A stretch of DNA of 64,000 bases from Dyella_A sp049445995 (GTDB lineage Bacteria; Pseudomonadota; Gammaproteobacteria; Xanthomonadales; Rhodanobacteraceae): NCBI RefSeq assembly GCF_049445995.1, contig NZ_JBMSDZ010000001.1, forward strand, positions 62,001-126,000. The letters run 5' to 3'. Shown in pieces: positions 17,638-25,170 of the stretch (positions are counted from its first letter, which is position 1; the number at the start of each line of letters is the position of its first letter). The notes beneath the pieces were generated by a model. It searched no databases. It was given only the letters and a program-made list of their open reading frames with translations, and was not told where the DNA came from. The position numbers and the translations under genes are program-made.

Positions 17638-18348
17638 TCAGTCCGGCTCGCCCGCCAGGAAGCGGTAGCCCACGCCCGGCTCGGTCCTGAGCCAGCGTGG
17701 CGCGGCCGGATCGTCGCCCAGCTTCTGCCGCAGGCGGCCGATCACGATGCGCAGGTAGTGGGTGTCCTGCACGTGGGTGGCGCCCCACACCTCGCGCAGC
17801 AGCAGTTGCTGGCTCACCACGCGGCCGGCATGGCGCAGCAGCAGCGCGAGCACGGCGTATTCCTTGCGCGTGAGGGCGACCGGCCCGCCATCGAGCAGTA
17901 CTTCGCGGTGCACCTGGTCGATCACCAGACGGCCGTCGTCGTAGCGCGGCGGGGCCTCGGTCATCGGCGTGGCGGCGCGGCTGCGCAGCAGCACGCGCAG
18001 TCGCGCCATCAGCTCCTGGATGCCGAACGGCTTGGTCACATAGTCGTTGGCGCCGTGGTCGAGCGCGAGCACCTTCTGGCTCTCCGAGTCGCGCACGGAC
18101 AGCATCATCACCGGCACGTTGCTCCACTGGCGCAGTTCGGCGAGCACTTCGTGCCCCTCGCGGTCGGGCAGGCCGATGTCCAGGATGATCAGGTCCGGCG
18201 ACTGCGTGGCTGCCAGCGCCAGCCCCTCGGCCCCGGTCGCCGCCTGCAGCACCAGATAGCCCTCGGCGCGCAGGCCGATGTCGAGGAAGCGACGAATCTG
18301 CACCTCGTCGTCGATCACCAGCACGCGCGCGGCGGTGGCGGGATTCAT
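17638..18348 (-). CDS. kdpE: KdpE-like response regulator, OmpR family
   Basis: The 236-aa protein has a receiver domain (VLVIDDEVQIRRFL, phospho-acceptor D57 in LIILDIGLPD, VRDSESQKVLALDHGANDYVTKPFG) and an OmpR/PhoB winged helix (LTRKEYAVLALLLRHAGRVVSQQLLLREVWG, THYLRIVIGRLRQKLGDD). Sequence is closest to KdpE, which activates kdpFABC in E. coli. Here no kdpFABC is in the window and the neighbour is kup. Its ATG overlaps the kinase stop codon (ATGA), so the pair is translationally coupled. Confidence 0.9.
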   Translation of the reverse strand: MNPATAARVLVIDDEVQIRRFLDIGLRAEGYLVLQAATGAEGLALAATQSPDLIILDIGLPDREGHEVLAELRQWSNVPVMMLSVRDSESQKVLALDHGANDYVTKPFGIQELMARLRVLLRSRAATPMTEAPPRYDDGRLVIDQVHREVLLDGGPVALTRKEYAVLALLLRHAGRVVSQQLLLREVWGATHVQDTHYLRIVIGRLRQKLGDDPAAPRWLRTEPGVGYRFLAGEPD

Positions 18349-19883
18349 GCGGCGGACTCCGGCGTGGGCGGCAGCGGCAGCCGCACGCGCAGGATCGTGC
18401 CGCCCTCCTCGCCCGCGGCGGCCTCCACGCTGCCACCGTGCGCGCCGACCATGCCGCGGCAGATCGACAGCCCCAGCCCGGTCCCCTTGCGCCCACGGTC
18501 GCCGCGCGACACCGAATAGAACGTGTCGAAGATGCGCGCGCGCTCGTCCTCCGGAATGCCCGGCCCGCGATCGATCACGCGGATCTCCACCTGCTCGCCG
18601 GACACCTCCAGCTCGACCCGCACCGAGGCCTCGGGCGGCGATACCTGGGCCGCGTTCTCCAGGATGTTGAACAGCGCCTGCCCGATCAGCGCGGGATGCA
18701 CGTACAGCAGCACCGTCCCCGCCGGCAGATCGGTCGAGACGCGCAGCCGCGGGTGGAACTTGCGCACCCGCGCCACCGCGGCCAGCACGATCTCGCCGGC
18801 GTCCACCCAGTCGCGGTGCAGGGTGAGCGTGCCGTGGCCGAGCCGGGTCATGTCCAGCAGGTTCTGGATGTAGCGATCCAGCCGCTGGCCTTCGTCGAGG
18901 ATCGACTCCATCAGCTGGCGCCGATCGTCCGCGGGCAGCTGGGCGTCGTACGTCGCCAGCGTGCCGGCGGCACCGATCATCGCCGCCAGCGGCGAGCGCA
19001 GGTCGTGCGATACCGACGAGAGCAGCGCGCTGCGCAGGCGTTCGGTTTCACCCTGCACGCGTGCCTGCTCCAGCGCCTCGGCCAGCCGGGCGCGCTCCAG
19101 CGCGCGGGCCAGGTCGGCCGCCATCGCCTGGGCCAGCTCGCGGCGCGCCTCGTCGGGCGCGTCGTGCTCGTCGGCCAGCGCCAGCGCCAGCACCTCGGTG
19201 GCATCGGCGACCGCATCCAGCGGCAGCATCCACCAGGTGGAGCGGAGGTGTCGGGCGGTGTGCCTCCCGGCCGGCTGGCGATGCGCGGCGGACCAGGCCA
19301 CAGCCTCCCGGTCGGATTCGGTGAGGTCGACCGGCTCGGGATGCGCAGCCAGCGTCGTCAATCCGTGTGCCGGCTCCGTGGCCAGCAGTACAACCCGCGC
19401 GTCGAGGGTATCGGCCATGGCGCGTACGCCTTCGACGCGAACCGCGGCGACGCTCGCGCAGGCAGCCAGTTGCTTGCCCAGCGCCAGCATCGCGCGCGCG
19501 TGCCACTGCGCCATTCGCAGCGACTCCACCTGGCTGGCCAGGCGGGTGGCCAGCCGGCTGCACACCAGCGCCACCAGCAGGAACAGCACCACCGCCAGCA
19601 GGTCGTCCGGGTGCGTGATGGCCAGCGTGTAGCGCGGCTGGGTGAAGAAGAAGTTGTAGCCGACGAAGCACAGCAGCGCGGTGTACACCGCCACCGTCAT
19701 GCGCGTGCGCGCCGCCACCACCAGTACCACGGTGAGGAACACCAGCGACAGGTTGGCTACCGACAGGGAGTTCTGCGCCACGAACGCCAGGCCAAAACCC
19801 AGCAGCGCCACCGTCGTGGCGAACAGGTACTCGCCGGATGCGCGCCAGCGCGGCAGCGGCTGCGGGCGGGACGAAGCGGCCAT
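18345..19883 (-). CDS. KdpD-like sensor histidine kinase lacking the N-terminal KdpD/USP domains
   Basis: The product is 512 aa, against about 890 for KdpD. From the ATG at 19883 it begins almost at once with four membrane helices (DUF4118 region, GEYLFATTVALLGFG to VALVCSRLA), then a GAF-like segment, then HisKA with the phospho-acceptor H293 in SSVSHDLRSPLAAM, N box FNILENAAQ and ATP-lid motifs DRGPGIPEDE and KGTGLGLSICRG. The c-di-AMP/USP sensing half of classical KdpD is absent. It sits between kup and kdpE on one strand, suggesting control of potassium uptake, but the target genes are unknown. Confidence 0.88.
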   Translation of the reverse strand: MAASSRPQPLPRWRASGEYLFATTVALLGFGLAFVAQNSLSVANLSLVFLTVVLVVAARTRMTVAVYTALLCFVGYNFFFTQPRYTLAITHPDDLLAVVLFLLVALVCSRLATRLASQVESLRMAQWHARAMLALGKQLAACASVAAVRVEGVRAMADTLDARVVLLATEPAHGLTTLAAHPEPVDLTESDREAVAWSAAHRQPAGRHTARHLRSTWWMLPLDAVADATEVLALALADEHDAPDEARRELAQAMAADLARALERARLAEALEQARVQGETERLRSALLSSVSHDLRSPLAAMIGAAGTLATYDAQLPADDRRQLMESILDEGQRLDRYIQNLLDMTRLGHGTLTLHRDWVDAGEIVLAAVARVRKFHPRLRVSTDLPAGTVLLYVHPALIGQALFNILENAAQVSPPEASVRVELEVSGEQVEIRVIDRGPGIPEDERARIFDTFYSVSRGDRGRKGTGLGLSICRGMVGAHGGSVEAAAGEEGGTILRVRLPLPPTPESAA

Positions 19884-19997
19884 GCGGACGGACCCCGGGA
19901 AGGACGCCCACGTTAGTACATCGGCCACGCCAGCCGCGAGCGCCGCGGCGCCGTGCGCGATGCCGACGGGACGCGGTCGCACCACCCGGCGCATCGC

Positions 19998-21872
19998 CTA
20001 GATCTCCACCTGTGCGCCCAGCTCGATCAGCCGGTTGCCGGGGATGCGGAAAAACGCCGTCGCCGGCATCGCGTTGCGCGCCATCAGCACGAACAGCTTC
20101 TCGCGCCACAGTGCCATGCCGGGCCGACGCGTGCCGGCCACGATGCTCTCGCGCGAGACGAAGAAGGTGGTGTCCATCATGTCGAAGGCGACACCGACCC
20201 GTGCGGCGCGCGCCAGGCGTGCCGGCACGTCCGGATCTTCGGCAAAGCCGAAGCGCAGGCGCAGGCGACCGAAGCCACCTTCCAGCGGCTCCCACTCCAG
20301 CTGCTCCTCGGCATCGGCCAGCGGCGTGTCCAGTGTCTCCACCGTCAGCAGCACGTTGCGCTCGTGCAGCACCTTGTTGTGCTTGAGGTTGTGCAGCAAC
20401 GCGTGCGGCACGGTGTTGGCGTTGCCGGTGAGGAATACCGCGGTGCCCGCCACGCGCAGCGGCGGGTGCTCGATCATGTTCACGATGAAAGGGGCGATCG
20501 CCAGCCCGCCCTGCTGGATCTCGCGCACCACCAGCTCGCGACCGCGGCGCCAGGTCGTCATCAGCCCGAACACCAGCAACCCCAGCGCCAGCGGGAACCA
20601 GCCGCCCGACTCGATCTTGATGATATTGGCGCTGAAGAACCCCAGATCCACCGTCAGCAGGCCGACGCCCGCCACGATCACCGCCGGCACGCTCCAGCCC
20701 CACTGCCGGCGCGCCACGATCAGTGCCAGCAGCGTGGTGATCACCATCGTGCCGGTCACCGCGATGCCGTAGGCCGAGCCGAGGTTGTCCGACGAGCGGA
20801 AGCCGACCACGGCCAGCACGATCAGCACCAGCAGCGAACGATTGATCCACGGCACGAACACCTGGCCGGACATCTCGTGCGAGGTGTGCACCACCTGCAT
20901 GCGCGGCACGTAGCCGAGCTGCATCGCCTCGCGGGTCATCGAGAAGGCGCCGGAGATCACCGCCTGCGACGCGATCACCGTCGCGGCCGTGGCCAGCGCG
21001 ATCATCGGATACAGCAGCGCGCGCGGCACCAGGTGATAGAACGGGTTGGCGATCGCAGCGGGCTCGTGCAGGATCAGCGCGCCCTGCCCGAAATAGTTCA
21101 GCACCAGCGCCGGCAGCACGAAGTTGAACCAGGCCAGCCGGATCGGTCCCTTGCCGAAATGGCCCATGTCCGCATACAGCGCCTCGGTGCCGGTGACGGC
21201 GAGCACCACCGCGCCGAGCGCAAAAAACGCCTCGGCATGGTTGTGGGTGAAGAACGCCACGGCGTAGATCGGCGACAGTGCATAGAGCACGGCCGGATGA
21301 CGCGCGATGCCGAGCACGCCGAGCGCCGCAATGCTCACGAACCACACCGCGCAGACCGGGCCGAACACCGCACCGATGCGCGCCGTGCCGCGCTTCTGCA
21401 CCCAGCACAGCACCAGGATCACGCCCACCGTGATCGGCACCACGTAGTGCTCCAGGTGCGGCGCGGCCACCTTCAGGCCTTCCACCGCGGACAGCACCGA
21501 CATGGCCGGCGTGATCACGCCGTCGCCGTAGAACAGCGCCGCGCCGAAAATGCCCAGCACCGCGATCGCCAGGCGCAGTCGCGGCTGGTCGCGGGCGCTG
21601 CGCTGGGCCAGCGCCATCAGCGCCATGATGCCGCCCTCGCCCTTGTTGTCGGCGCGCATGATGAACAGCAGGTACTTCACCGACACCACGAGAATCAGCG
21701 ACCAGAACACCAGGCTCAGCGCACCAAGCACGTTGTCGTGCGTGGCCGGCACGCCGTGCACCCCGAACACTTCCTTGAGCGTGTACAGCGGACTGGTGCC
21801 GATGTCGCCATAGACCACGCCGACGGCACCGAGGGCCAGGGCCGCCACGCGCCGCTTGGATGAAACATGCAT
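19998..21872 (-). CDS. kup: Kup potassium uptake permease
   Basis: Kup is a constitutive low-affinity K+/H+ symporter of the inner membrane. The 624-aa length matches the E. coli protein (622). It starts with GAVGVVYGDIGTSPLYTLKE, has twelve membrane helices through about residue 440 and a soluble C-terminal domain. Conserved blocks include LFYGDGVITPAMSVLSAVEGL and SDNLGSAYGIAVTGTM. It is followed on the same strand by the KdpDE-like pair after about 115 bp. Confidence 0.95.
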   Translation of the reverse strand: MHVSSKRRVAALALGAVGVVYGDIGTSPLYTLKEVFGVHGVPATHDNVLGALSLVFWSLILVVSVKYLLFIMRADNKGEGGIMALMALAQRSARDQPRLRLAIAVLGIFGAALFYGDGVITPAMSVLSAVEGLKVAAPHLEHYVVPITVGVILVLCWVQKRGTARIGAVFGPVCAVWFVSIAALGVLGIARHPAVLYALSPIYAVAFFTHNHAEAFFALGAVVLAVTGTEALYADMGHFGKGPIRLAWFNFVLPALVLNYFGQGALILHEPAAIANPFYHLVPRALLYPMIALATAATVIASQAVISGAFSMTREAMQLGYVPRMQVVHTSHEMSGQVFVPWINRSLLVLIVLAVVGFRSSDNLGSAYGIAVTGTMVITTLLALIVARRQWGWSVPAVIVAGVGLLTVDLGFFSANIIKIESGGWFPLALGLLVFGLMTTWRRGRELVVREIQQGGLAIAPFIVNMIEHPPLRVAGTAVFLTGNANTVPHALLHNLKHNKVLHERNVLLTVETLDTPLADAEEQLEWEPLEGGFGRLRLRFGFAEDPDVPARLARAARVGVAFDMMDTTFFVSRESIVAGTRRPGMALWREKLFVLMARNAMPATAFFRIPGNRLIELGAQVEI

Positions 21873-22063
21873 TGCAGGAACTCCCGACGATGGCGCTGCC
21901 ATCGCTGCAGGCCACGGCCGCACCGCCCGGTGCGCACCTGCGTGGCAAGGCGCGCATTCTGGACAAACGGGCGTAAGAAAGGGGGCCGGGAACGGCGCCG
22001 CGGCATAAAATCTGCGTAAAATTTGCGGCACTGCGGCACTGCGTCCGCCCACGGACCCCAGCC

Positions 22064-22729
22064 ATGCGCGTCGTCGCCGTCAGCGTCGCCCTGCCCCGAT
22101 CGGTCGCCCACGGCCGCAGCACCGTGTCGACCGGTATCTTCAAGCACCCCGTGAACGGACCGGTGCGCGTGCGCGCCGAACAACTGGAAGGCGACGGACA
22201 GGCCGATCGCGTGCACCACGGCGGTCCCGACAAGGCCGTCTACGCCTACGGCCACGAGCACTACGCGTGGTGGGAACAGACGCTGGGCTGCGCGCCGCTC
22301 CCGCCCGGCCAGTTCGGCGAAAACCTCACCGTGGCCGGGCTGGACGAGTCGGTACTGTGCGTGGGCGACCAGTTGGCCATCGGCAGCGCTCGGTTCGTGA
22401 TCACCCAGCCGCGCGTGCCCTGCTTCAAGCTGGGGCTGCGCTTCGGCGACCCGTCCATGCCGCGGCGCTTCTCCCGATCGCTGCGCAGCGGCGTCTACCT
22501 GCGCGTGCTGGAACAGGGCGAGTTGTCTGCCGGCGACACGGTCGACGTGGTGGCGCCAGCCGAGCGCCGGATCACCATCCGCGCCCTGTTCGCGGCCTAC
22601 CTCACGCCCAACGAGCGTGATTCGCAGGACGTGCTGGCAGCCGCGCTGACGGTGCCCGGACTGTCCGCCGCATGGCATGCGCAGATCAGCGAGCGGCTGG
22701 CGCGTCGCGGCCATCCATCGGCGGATTGA
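22064..22729 (+). CDS. MOSC domain protein, YiiM type
   Basis: The 221-aa protein has a MOSC domain: GIFKHPVNGPVRVRAEQLEGDGQADRVHHGG at the start, YGHEHYAWW, PGQFGENLTVAGLDE, and the cysteine-containing VITQPRVPCFKLGLRFG, which in the YiiM/YuaD branch carries the Mo-cofactor ligand Cys. A C-terminal 3-alpha domain follows. YiiM reduces N-hydroxylated compounds such as 6-hydroxylaminopurine. Divergent from kup across 190 bp containing A/T-rich promoter-like sequence near 22005-22024. Confidence 0.88.
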   Translation: MRVVAVSVALPRSVAHGRSTVSTGIFKHPVNGPVRVRAEQLEGDGQADRVHHGGPDKAVYAYGHEHYAWWEQTLGCAPLPPGQFGENLTVAGLDESVLCVGDQLAIGSARFVITQPRVPCFKLGLRFGDPSMPRRFSRSLRSGVYLRVLEQGELSAGDTVDVVAPAERRITIRALFAAYLTPNERDSQDVLAAALTVPGLSAAWHAQISERLARRGHPSAD

Positions 22730-22732
22730 ACC

Positions 22733-22804
22733 TTCCGATTCGTGCTCTTCGCCGATCCCGACGACCTGCCGCTGGAGCTGTACGAGGTGCCGGCCGGCAG
22801 CTGA
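22733..22804 (+). pseudogene. C-terminal remnant of a VOC/glyoxalase-family protein
   Basis: A 23-codon open stretch ends in TGA at 22802 and reads FRFVLFADPDDLPLELYEVP, the typical last strand of vicinal-oxygen-chelate proteins (pattern DPDGLPLELYE with the metal-ligand Glu). It has no start codon and begins 3 bp after the MOSC stop, so only the tail of a former gene is left. Recognition is by pattern only. Confidence 0.6.
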
Positions 22805-22858
22805 TCCGACCCCGGCGGCTCGACCCGCAAGGTCGACCGATGCGCGACAGTCGCACAT

Positions 22859-22890
22859 ATAAAAAAACCCGCAGCCTGGCGGGTTTTTGT
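22859..22890. terminator. hairpin with A- and T-runs, probably the original tRNA-Leu terminator
   Basis: AAAAACCCGC and GCGGGTTTTT form a 10-bp stem around a 6-base loop. It works in both directions. On the minus strand it lies about 35 bp beyond the left att repeat, where the sequence downstream of tRNA-Leu would have been before the island inserted. It can also stop the MOSC transcript. Confidence 0.85.
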
Positions 22891-22923
22891 GTCTGCGGGA
22901 TCTCTGTGCGAGTCCCGAACTCT

Positions 22924-22943
22924 TCAATTGGTGCCAAGGGGGG
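22924..22943 (+). repeat. left attachment-site repeat of the island
   Basis: TCAATTGGTGCCAAGGGGGG copies the tRNA-Leu 3' end and the bases just past its CCA (right copy at 30639-30659), but lacks one C of the CCC in the tRNA copy. It marks the left junction of the element. Confidence 0.85.
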
Positions 22944-22969
22944 CAACGAAAAGCCTTTTGTGATGCGGG

Positions 22970-23215
22970 CTAGAAGGATTCGGAAAAAAAGTTACCGCAA
23001 AATCTACCGCCTTTCATGGGCGACGCCCGGCGGGTGCTGCCGCCTGTTTTCTTACCCTTTGCCATCGCACTTCGGTCGCACTTTGCGACGCGCTGACGCC
23101 ACGCAAGCCGCACCGCCAAGCCTTTCTCAAGCTGGCCCGACGTCAAGTCGCTCAAGGTCAAGTTTCCGCAGCCATCGCGCGCGCGTATTTCTCCGAAAAT
23201 CGGGAACTGGATCAT
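22970..23215 (-). CDS. possible small hypothetical protein at the island's left end (81 aa)
   Basis: An ATG at 23215 has AGGAG 7 bases upstream and opens an 81-codon frame starting MIQFPIFGEIRARDGCGN with a basic, glycine-rich second half. No domain is recognised. Its last codons overlap the paired TACCG motifs interpreted as integrase arm sites, which argues against it, while the ribosome binding site argues for it. Confidence 0.3.
   Translation of the reverse strand: MIQFPIFGEIRARDGCGNLTLSDLTSGQLEKGLAVRLAWRQRVAKCDRSAMAKGKKTGGSTRRASPMKGGRFCGNFFSESF
22992..23010. promoter_or_regulatory. paired TACCG motifs, left integrase arm site (candidate)
   Basis: TTACCGCAA at 22992-23000 is followed by TACCG at 23005-23009, 12 bp from start to start. 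The same motif pair with the same 12-bp spacing occurs at the other end of the island (30502-30518). Position about 50 bp inside the att core fits an arm-type binding site for the tyrosine integrase. This is inference from symmetry. Confidence 0.5.
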
Positions 23216-23245
23216 GGCGCTTCTCCTGGGCATCGACTTGGAACG

Positions 23246-23632
23246 TCAGTCCCTTGATTTGGCGTAATTAACCGCTTCGATTGCATCCTCAAAAAAATAT
23301 CCATCGAAGAGATAACGATCACCTTCACGGGTAATGCCGTAGCTCTTTATCGTCTCCTCGGTAGGCACCGACGGCAACGGATTTGAAATAATGACATCGC
23401 ATTGCGGCGAGACACCACGCGTGTTGAACTCGATCCTGCGTAGCTCTTCGATCACCGCTGCACCAGCCCACAGCAGGCAGGAGGCCACAAAGGTGGCGAT
23501 CATGAGCATGATCTCTCCGCCCAGACTGAGGTTTGCCAGGGCGCCCCCCAAAAAGGCGCCCAGCAAAGCCACGCCACCGATTAGCTGCAAAACAAGGGCG
23601 ATACCGCCTTCCCGTGGTCTGTCTTTCCGCAT
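23246..23632 (-). CDS. small membrane protein of the island (128 aa)
   Basis: The ATG at 23632 follows GGGGGAG by a few bases. The 128-aa product has a basic start MRKDRPREGG, two hydrophobic helices (ALVLQLIGGVALLGAFLGGAL and EIMLMIATFVASCLLWAGA), then a soluble domain of about 60 residues ending DRYLFDGYFFEDAIEAVNYAK. No known family is recognised. It is the last gene of the element before the left att site. Small two-helix membrane proteins in such positions are sometimes exclusion or immunity factors, but nothing in the sequence shows that. Confidence 0.75.
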   Translation of the reverse strand: MRKDRPREGGIALVLQLIGGVALLGAFLGGALANLSLGGEIMLMIATFVASCLLWAGAAVIEELRRIEFNTRGVSPQCDVIISNPLPSVPTEETIKSYGITREGDRYLFDGYFFEDAIEAVNYAKSRD

Positions 23633-23867
23633 GGCATCTCCCCCCTTTAGCTTGCCTAGCATCCTACCCCTGCCCCGCAAACGCCGCCACCGCAGTGTCA
23701 AACTCGGCATCCGCCCCGGTCTTGGGCTTGGCGCCAATGACAAGGTCCGCCTGCACATCATTGCACCGGTGGCCGATCCTTCCAGCTTCCTACCGTGCGA
23801 ACGGAGGTGTCAGGCCACGCTATTGTGTTCGGCGCTGCGCTCCGCCATCGAGCGCAAAGCGGAAACC

Positions 23868-24467
23868 TCACCGCAGCAGCTCCGGGAACCGGCGCCGGAT
23901 ACTCACGCAAAAAGCAGCGTTGCGGCGTTCCTCGATGGCAGCCAACTCGTCGTGTAGCCGGGCAAAGGTTGCCCAGCGCATGCCAGCGGGTTTGCCGTAT
24001 GGCCGATCTTCCCCCACCTTCAGTTGCGCCTCGATTTTACGGGTACGCCGCCAGGTGCGTTGCACTTGATCTTCCGACTGTGACTGATAGCGCACGCGCA
24101 GGCAGTGCCGGCAGCCCCAGAGGGCGCCGGCCATGCACACCACGGCGACGCGATGGCCGCAGCGTGGGCAACGGAACCACGGCCGCGTGCCGCCGTAATG
24201 GCAGGCGGTTTGCTCCAGATACAGGGTGACGCGCACGGGGTCGCCGCTGGCGCCGTGGCAGTAGGCCAGCACCACAGCGCCGCCCGTCACGGTCACGCCA
24301 ACGGCGCCGGTCTGCCGCTCGCCCATCGACCACGTTTGCGTGAACGCCGTGCCCGGTTTCAGCAGGCCGCGCGCGTGCAGGTAGCGCACGTCCAACCGTT
24401 TCAAGGATTCGATGCGGACGTTTTGCGCGGGCCGCCCGGCGCCATGACGCGAGCCGCCACGGCTCAC
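23868..24467 (-). CDS. zinc-ribbon protein of the island (199 aa)
   Basis: The 199-aa product starts MSRGGSRHGAGRP, has a beta-rich middle (GVTVTGGAVVLAYCHGASG, VRVTLYLEQTACHYGGTRPWF) and a four-cysteine ribbon FRCPRCGHRVAVV...GCRHC, then a basic helical end with TWRRTRKIEAQLKVGEDRPYGKPAGM. The Cys4 module should bind zinc and perhaps nucleic acid. Similar proteins accompany P4-type primase/helicase modules in proteobacterial islands (from general recollection, not checked). Function unknown. It starts 28 bp after the Cys-rich gene upstream. Confidence 0.8.
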   Translation of the reverse strand: MSRGGSRHGAGRPAQNVRIESLKRLDVRYLHARGLLKPGTAFTQTWSMGERQTGAVGVTVTGGAVVLAYCHGASGDPVRVTLYLEQTACHYGGTRPWFRCPRCGHRVAVVCMAGALWGCRHCLRVRYQSQSEDQVQRTWRRTRKIEAQLKVGEDRPYGKPAGMRWATFARLHDELAAIEERRNAAFCVSIRRRFPELLR

Positions 24468-24495
24468 GATGGATTCGCCACAGAATACGAAATCA

Positions 24496-25170
24496 TTAGG
24501 CTAAGTCCCTTTTTTCAGTCGTGATAGCGAAGCCGGCGCAGACGTGCCGCTGCATCGGGTAATGCGAGCCGTTGCCAGCGCCGCAGGTGCCCATGCCGGC
24601 CTCGGGGTTAATCGTGTCCGGCGTGAAGTGGGCGCAGCCTTCGCACGTAACGCGCGGACGCGGGATGTAGCCGCCAGCTTGGCGAACAAAGCACCACGGG
24701 CAGCCCAGCGCGCGCGGCCAGCCGCCGACCATCGGCAGGGCAGCGGCCATGCCCGGATGCGCCCATACCGGGCCGCAGTGGGCGCAGTGCATCGGCGCCG
24801 TGTGGCCGGCAGGCACTCGCCCGGCTTGGCGGTCTAGCGTGTCGCGCCAGGCCATCAGGTAGCTTTCCAGAAACCGGCGCGTGATCGCCGGCCCATTGAT
24901 CGCCAGCACGTCCGCCGCTTGCTGCGCGGTCGCCTCCAGTTCGGCCAGCGGCATGCACTCGACGGTTGCCGCCTCGACGTCCAGGCGTGCCGCCATCGCC
25001 AGCAGAAATGCCCGCGTTCGCTCGGGGTCACGTTTTGGCGTGGGGACAGTGGGGACAGTGGGGACACGTTGCGGCGCAACGGTTTGCGCGTCCCCAGCAT
25101 GTCCCCACCTTTCAGGCGAGTGGGGACAAACGGCCGGCTTGTGTTTGGCAAGGATCGCGGCGAGCGTCAT
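24496..25170 (-). CDS. Cys-rich hypothetical protein coupled to the helicase gene (224 aa)
   Basis: The ATG at 25170 overlaps the helicase stop codon (ATGA). The 224-aa product opens with MTLAAILAKHKPAVC, then a low-complexity VPTVPTVPT stretch encoded by the GTGGGGACA repeats, an alpha-helical middle (ITRRFLESYLMAWRDTLDRQ) and a cysteine/histidine-rich second half: MHCAHCGPVW, GCPWCFV, VTCEGCAHF, GTCGAG, RHVCAGF. Several metal sites are likely. No family with a known function is recognised. The low-complexity part suggests that the DNA there, not the peptide, is under selection. Confidence 0.8.
   Translation of the reverse strand: MTLAAILAKHKPAVCPHSPERWGHAGDAQTVAPQRVPTVPTVPTPKRDPERTRAFLLAMAARLDVEAATVECMPLAELEATAQQAADVLAINGPAITRRFLESYLMAWRDTLDRQAGRVPAGHTAPMHCAHCGPVWAHPGMAAALPMVGGWPRALGCPWCFVRQAGGYIPRPRVTCEGCAHFTPDTINPEAGMGTCGAGNGSHYPMQRHVCAGFAITTEKRDLA
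25040..25128. repeat. iteron-like cluster A, 9-mer GTGGGGACA
   Basis: Three tandem head-to-tail copies at 25040-25048, 25049-25057 and 25058-25066, one exact inverted copy at 25100-25108 and one more direct copy at 25120-25128. An inverted partial copy lies at 25091-25097. The third tandem copy is extended to TGGGGACACGTTGC (25059-25072), which recurs inverted in cluster B. The cluster lies inside the 5' part of the Cys-rich gene. Confidence 0.85.

Noticed and set aside
25040..25128. GTGGGGACA tandem copies as simple microsatellite expansion
   Set aside because: A microsatellite would not explain the inverted copies, the second cluster 1.8 kb away, or the shared 14-base extension, so it was kept as a functional repeat candidate.
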